64,000 nt of DNA from NCBI GenBank assembly GCA_001296005.1, contig LJHR01000027.1, positions 62,001 through 126,000 on the forward strand. Reading direction: 5' to 3'. This document shows, in pieces, positions 60,249 to 64,000 of the stretch (position 1 is the first letter of the stretch; the number at the start of each line of letters is the position of its first letter). Both the position numbers and the translations under genes were made by a program. The notes beneath the pieces are model-generated. The model saw nothing but the letters and a program-made list of their open reading frames with translations. It was not told where the DNA came from and did not search any database. The DNA comes from an alpha proteobacterium AAP38 (lineage in GTDB: Bacteria; Pseudomonadota; Alphaproteobacteria; Azospirillales; Azospirillaceae).

Positions 60249-61595
60249 ATGTCTGATCGTGCGATCAACGTGGCCCAGGAACTGGGCGATATGCGCCTTG
60301 GGCCCTTCCATGTCCGGTTCGCGCTGCTGATGGGCGCCATCCTGTTCATCGACGGGTACGACCTGTTCAATGCCGCCTATGTCGCGCCCTATGTGAAGGC
60401 GCAATGGGCGCTCAGCCCGTTTCAGATCGGTCTGATGCTGTCCATCGGTCTGGCCGGTCTGGCGTCTGGTGCGCTTTTGCAGGGGCCTCTGGCCGACCGC
60501 TGGGGCCGGCGCCGCGTGCTGCTGGCTGCTGTCGCGGGGTTGGGGCTGGCCAGTCTGGCGCTTTGGCTGTGGGCGCCCAGCTTTGTGATCTTCTGCGCCC
60601 TGCGTGCCGTTCTGGGCGTGTGCCTGGGCATGATCTCGCCCCTGGCCTTCGTCTATATCAATGAATGGGCGCCGGCGCGTTGTGCGAACCGATACGCCAC
60701 GCTGGCCTTTGTTCTGCCCTTCTCCCTGGGCGGGATTGCCGCCGGTCTGGCCGGCATCGCCATCGCGCCGACTTGGGGCTGGCACGGGCTGTACGCTGTC
60801 GGGGCACTGGCCCTGCCGATGGCCCTGATCGGGCATTGGCTGCTGCCGGAATCCGTGCGGTTCCTGGTGGCGCGCGGGCGCCATGCCGATGTTGCCGCCA
60901 TCCTGTCGCGCGCCCGGCCCGAACGGGCCGACGCCTATGCCCAAGCCACGACGTTCCTGTCGGGGGAAAATGCATCGGGAAAGGCGCGAGTGGCCGATCT
61001 GCTGGGACCCCGGTATCGTGGCGTGACGCTGACCATCTGGGTGGGGGGCGCCCTCAGCCTGTTTTGCATCCATGGCCTGACGGGCTGGTTGCCCAGCATC
61101 ATCCTGGAACAGGGAGCGCCGGTGCAGGCCGCCTTTGCCTATGGCTCACTGCTGATGGCGATGCAGATCGTGGGCGGTGGGCTGTCCGGATGGCTGGCCG
61201 ACCGGCATGGGCAGATCAATGCCATGGCCACCGGCTTCATTGGTGGCATGCTCACCCTGCTGCTGTTGATCCCTGCCATCGGCACCAACGCCGCCTGGGT
61301 TGCGGTGGCGCTGGTCGGCGCCTGTGTCTTCGGCGCGCAGGCCGTGATGAACAATTTGATCGCCATGAGCTATGAAACCGGCCTGCGCAGCACCGCCGTG
61401 GGCGTTGCGGTCGGCGTCAACCGCGTCGGCGGTGTCATGGGTCCCCTGCTTATCGGTGTGGCGCAGCAGCAATCGGGAGCGCTGTGGATCACCCTGTCCA
61501 TGCTGGCCCTGGCGCAGCTTTGTGCCGCCCTGATCTTCCTTTCCCGCCGCCATTCCCTACAACCGGCGCTGACCGACGCGCCCAGGGGCGTTTGA
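60249..61595 (+). CDS. MFS aromatic acid:H+ symporter (AAHS type)
   Basis: 448 residues from the ATG at 60249, preceded by GGGAGGGAAAGA. The first helix carries FIDGYDLFNAAYVAP (the D-G-Y-D motif of the AAHS family), followed by LQGPLADRWGRRRVLLAA after helix 2 and a PESVRFLVARGRHADVAAIL loop. It is about 12 helices long and would import an aromatic carboxylate. Eight nucleotides separate it from the GH3 gene, so the two are cotranscribed. Confidence 0.9.
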   Translation: MSDRAINVAQELGDMRLGPFHVRFALLMGAILFIDGYDLFNAAYVAPYVKAQWALSPFQIGLMLSIGLAGLASGALLQGPLADRWGRRRVLLAAVAGLGLASLALWLWAPSFVIFCALRAVLGVCLGMISPLAFVYINEWAPARCANRYATLAFVLPFSLGGIAAGLAGIAIAPTWGWHGLYAVGALALPMALIGHWLLPESVRFLVARGRHADVAAILSRARPERADAYAQATTFLSGENASGKARVADLLGPRYRGVTLTIWVGGALSLFCIHGLTGWLPSIILEQGAPVQAAFAYGSLLMAMQIVGGGLSGWLADRHGQINAMATGFIGGMLTLLLLIPAIGTNAAWVAVALVGACVFGAQAVMNNLIAMSYETGLRSTAVGVAVGVNRVGGVMGPLLIGVAQQQSGALWITLSMLALAQLCAALIFLSRRHSLQPALTDAPRGV

Positions 61596-61603
61596 GGGTT
61601 ATA

Positions 61604-63556
61604 ATGAAAAAGCATCTGAGCCTTTCTGTCGCCGCCATCCTGGCGGTGGCCGCCGCCGCCCATGCCGGCACCCCGGCCCAACCCGCACTGGGTTACCGCA
61701 CCACGCCGGTGATCCGGGTCGACGGCCTGTCCTTCAAGGACCTGAACCGCAATGGCCGCCTGGACCTTTACGAGGATTGGCGGCAGACGCCTGGCGCCCG
61801 CGCCGCCGATCTGACGGGCCGCATGGGGCTGGCGGAGAAGGCGGGATTGCTGATGCATGGCAATCCGCCGGGTCTGGATGGGGGCTTGCGCAATCCCTGG
61901 GACATGGCGGCCATCGCGCCGCAGATCCGGGATCGGCATATCCGCTTCTACATCAATCGGGTATCCGTTGCCCCACGTTCCATGGCCAGCATGGCCAATG
62001 CCGCGCAGAAACTGGCGGAGGAAAGCAAGCTGGGCATCCCGCTGGTCATCAGTTCCGACCCGCGCAACCATTTCCAGGCCACGTTCGGGCTGACGGTCAG
62101 TGCCGGAAAATCCACGCAATGGCCGGAACCGCCGGGCATGGCCGCCACGGGCAATCCCGATCTGGTGCGCGAATTCGGACGCATCGCGGCGCGGGAATAT
62201 CGCGCCATGGGTATCACCATGGCCCTGTCGCCCATGGCCGATCTGGCCAGCGAGCCGCGCTGGCCGCGCACCAATGGCACTTTCGGCGATGATCCGGCAA
62301 AGGTTGAACGTTTCGTTCAGGCCTATGTGGAAGGGTTCCAAGGGGCGGCGGATGGGCTGGCGCCGGGCGGTGTGGCCACGGTCGTGAAACATTGGGCCGG
62401 CTATGGCGCGCAGCCCGAAGGCTATGACGCACATAACCCCTACGGCCGCGACATCGCCTTTCCTGGTGGTTGGTTCGACCGGCATGTGGCCCCGTTCAAG
62501 GGGGCCTTCCGCGCCCGGACGACCGGTGTCATGCCCACCTATGGCAAGCTGCCGACCGATGTCACCATTAATGGCCGCCCCGCCGAGCCTGTGGCCGCCG
62601 GGTTCAGCCGGCAGATGCTGACCGAGCTGTTGCGCGATACCTACCGTTTCGACGGGTTCGTGCTGACTGACTGGAAGATCACCGATGATTGCCTGACGCC
62701 CTGCCTGCAGGGCACTTTGAAGCATGACGAGGTCGGCATGCCCTGGGGCGTTGAAGACCTGAGCAAGGCGGAGCGGTTCGCCAAGGCCTTGGATGCCGGG
62801 GTGGATCAGTTTGGCGGGGTTATGGACCCGGATATCCTGGTCCGGCTGGTGGAAAGCGGACGCATCACGACTGACCGGATCGACCTGTCGGTGCGCCGCA
62901 TGCTGGTGGTGATGTTCCAATTGGGACTGTTCGAAAACCCTTATGTCGATGCCGATGCGGCGGAAGCCATCGTCGGTGCCCCGACAGACCGGGAAAAGGC
63001 CATGGAGGCACAGCGCCGGTCGCTGGTCCTGCTGGAGGCGGCATCCGGTACATTACCCCTGGACCCGAAGGCGAAGCCGCGTGTCTGGCTTTGGAAGATG
63101 GATGCGGCCAGCGTTGCCGCGCGCGGCTTCACCGTGGTGGACAGCCCCGAACAGGCTGATATCGCCCTGCTGCGCATTGCGACGCCCTTCACCACGCGGC
63201 CCGCCTTTTTCTTCGGTTCCCGCCATCATGAGGGATCGCTGGCCTTTGCATCGGATAATCCCGACCGTCTGGCCGTGGAGCGTGCGGCGGCGGCGGATCT
63301 GCCTGTAATCGTCAGCACCTATCTGGACCGGCCTGCCATCCTTGGCCCCGTCAAGGATAAGGCCAGTGTCCTGATCGGCGATTTCGGCGCCTCTGATGAC
63401 GCACTGCTGGACCTGTTGACCGGGAAGGCCCGGTTCCAGGGGCGGTTACCGTTTGAACTGCCCTCGTCTATGCAGGCGGTGGAAAAGCAGTTGCCGGACG
63501 TGTCTGCGGACAGTGAGAAGCCGCTATACCCATCCGGTTTTGGCCGGGACGGTTGA
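61604..63556 (+). CDS. Secreted glycoside hydrolase family 3 (beta-glucosidase-like)
   Basis: 650 residues from the ATG at 61604 with a signal peptide (MKKHLSLSVAAILAVAAAAHAG). The GH3 N-terminal barrel includes VVKHWAGYGAQPEGYDAHNPYGRD, the sugar-binding lysine-histidine motif, and FDGFVLTDWKI, in which Asp is the nucleophile. The C-terminal domain ends PLYPSGFGRDG, typical of GH3 enzymes. An unusual early segment (SFKDLNRNGRLDLYEDWRQ) precedes the barrel, as in exo-1,3/1,4-beta-glucosidase-like relatives. Together with the aromatic-acid transporter it could deglycosylate a phenolic glucoside in the periplasm. Confidence 0.88.
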   Translation: MKKHLSLSVAAILAVAAAAHAGTPAQPALGYRTTPVIRVDGLSFKDLNRNGRLDLYEDWRQTPGARAADLTGRMGLAEKAGLLMHGNPPGLDGGLRNPWDMAAIAPQIRDRHIRFYINRVSVAPRSMASMANAAQKLAEESKLGIPLVISSDPRNHFQATFGLTVSAGKSTQWPEPPGMAATGNPDLVREFGRIAAREYRAMGITMALSPMADLASEPRWPRTNGTFGDDPAKVERFVQAYVEGFQGAADGLAPGGVATVVKHWAGYGAQPEGYDAHNPYGRDIAFPGGWFDRHVAPFKGAFRARTTGVMPTYGKLPTDVTINGRPAEPVAAGFSRQMLTELLRDTYRFDGFVLTDWKITDDCLTPCLQGTLKHDEVGMPWGVEDLSKAERFAKALDAGVDQFGGVMDPDILVRLVESGRITTDRIDLSVRRMLVVMFQLGLFENPYVDADAAEAIVGAPTDREKAMEAQRRSLVLLEAASGTLPLDPKAKPRVWLWKMDAASVAARGFTVVDSPEQADIALLRIATPFTTRPAFFFGSRHHEGSLAFASDNPDRLAVERAAAADLPVIVSTYLDRPAILGPVKDKASVLIGDFGASDDALLDLLTGKARFQGRLPFELPSSMQAVEKQLPDVSADSEKPLYPSGFGRDG

Positions 63557-63576
63557 TCATTACGAAAACGGATCAG

Positions 63577-63610
63577 AAAAAGGAGGGCGGAATTTCCGCC
63601 CCCCTTTTTT
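63577..63610. terminator. Bidirectional terminator between GH3 and FAH-family genes
   Basis: GGGCGGA (63585-63591) pairs with TCCGCCC (63595-63601). An outer A-rich/T-rich stem follows, with AAAAAGG on the left and CCTTTTTT on the right. Both convergent genes can use it. Confidence 0.8.
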
Positions 63611-63611
63611 G

Positions 63612-64000
63612 TTACGTTTCATCAACGATTTCGTTCCGCAGAAGCCCGACGCCGGAGATATCCACCTCCACCACGTCGCCCGGCTTCATCCATAGCGGGG
63701 GTTCCCGCTTGGCACCCACCCCACCCGGCGTGCCGGTCAGGATCACATCGCCCGGCGACAGGGGGGAGAAGCTGGACAGATAGGACACGATCACCGGCAG
63801 CGGGAAGATCAGATCGGCCATCGGCGCATGCTGCACCACCTGTCCATTCAGGCGCGTGGTCACTGTGACGGCGGGCAGGTCCGTAATCTCGTCCGGCGTG
63901 ACCAACCAGGGTCCAAGCGCACCGGTGGACGGGAAATTCTTCCCCGGCGTGAATTGCTGCGTATGCCATTGCCAATCGCGCACAGAGGCATCATTGGCGC
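63612..64000 (-). CDS. Fumarylacetoacetate hydrolase family protein (partial, 3' part)
   Basis: The gene enters from beyond the window; about 129 C-terminal codons are visible, and the frame stays open to the last base. It reads NDASVRDWQWHTQQFTPGKNFPSTGALGPWLVTPDEI, then LTGTPGGVGAKREPPLWMKPGDVVEVDISGVG, the metal- and substrate-binding segments of FAH-type hydrolases and decarboxylase/isomerases of aromatic degradation. The substrate is not readable. Convergent with the GH3 gene across a terminator. Confidence 0.9.
   Translation of the reverse strand, partial: ANDASVRDWQWHTQQFTPGKNFPSTGALGPWLVTPDEITDLPAVTVTTRLNGQVVQHAPMADLIFPLPVIVSYLSSFSPLSPGDVILTGTPGGVGAKREPPLWMKPGDVVEVDISGVGLLRNEIVDET

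Overview
The window looks like a high-GC alphaproteobacterial chromosome segment. Two TonB-dependent receptors, many aromatic-catabolism families, LysR/MarR/LuxR regulators and sigma54-type control point to a sphingomonad or an Azospirillaceae-like bacterium. I cannot name the genus. I saw no rRNA, tRNA, CRISPR array, phage or intact insertion sequence.

Layout. (1) 0.1-10.1 kb: a heterodimeric ABC exporter, then an organosulfur set. The set has an SsuD-type flavin monooxygenase, a TonB receptor, a DszB-like desulfinase carrying the Cys/His/RxGG signature, the last ~40 codons of a lost DszA/NtaA-type monooxygenase, and a class II aldolase. (2) 10.3-16.8 kb: a minus-strand operon (DUF4166, DUF2269, SDR-DoxX fusion, small membrane protein) divergent from a histidine kinase, a sigma54-dependent response regulator and a DCC protein. 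Overlapping back-to-back -24/-12 elements lie between the two operons. (3) 17-42 kb: a large catabolic region. It holds a CocE-type hydrolase, two DUF3237 proteins, three NTF2-like proteins, an acyl-CoA dehydrogenase, an FAD monooxygenase with DUF2783 and MBL partners, LuxR and MarR regulators, hydrolases, a VOC protein, two MFS carriers, a TonB receptor, two lignostilbene-dioxygenase-like proteins, an aldehyde dehydrogenase and a LigW-like 5-carboxyvanillate decarboxylase. Eight perfect TTGA-N4-TCAA palindromes sit in the control regions of this block, including that of the MarR gene. This suggests one MarR regulon for lignin-derived stilbene or phenylcoumaran-type aromatics.

(4) 42-49 kb: a LysR regulator divergent from an aldehyde dehydrogenase, a D-threonine-aldolase/D-serine-dehydratase-like PLP enzyme, RidA, a DAO-type flavoenzyme and a DUF1624 membrane protein. 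Together they look like a D-amino-acid or hydroxyamino-acid pathway. (5) 49-59 kb: a surface-polysaccharide locus. Intact genes are a GINT1-like protein, GT4, a flippase, GT2 and a CDP-glycerol-transferase-like protein. Next to them are a kinase fused in frame to a regulator's DNA-binding tail, a frameshifted TPR-glycosyltransferase and an MBG-repeat adhesin remnant. A perfect 19-bp palindrome lies midway between two divergent sigma54-like promoters here. (6) 59-64 kb: a LysR regulator, an AAHS transporter, a secreted GH3 glucosidase-like protein and a fumarylacetoacetate-hydrolase family gene cut by the window end.

The best candidate for an undescribed system is the MarR-operator regulon of part 3. 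It combines stilbene cleavage, aldehyde oxidation and ring decarboxylation with several proteins of unknown activity (DUF3237, NTF2-like). All functions rest on reading motifs and recalled family sequences; no search was run.
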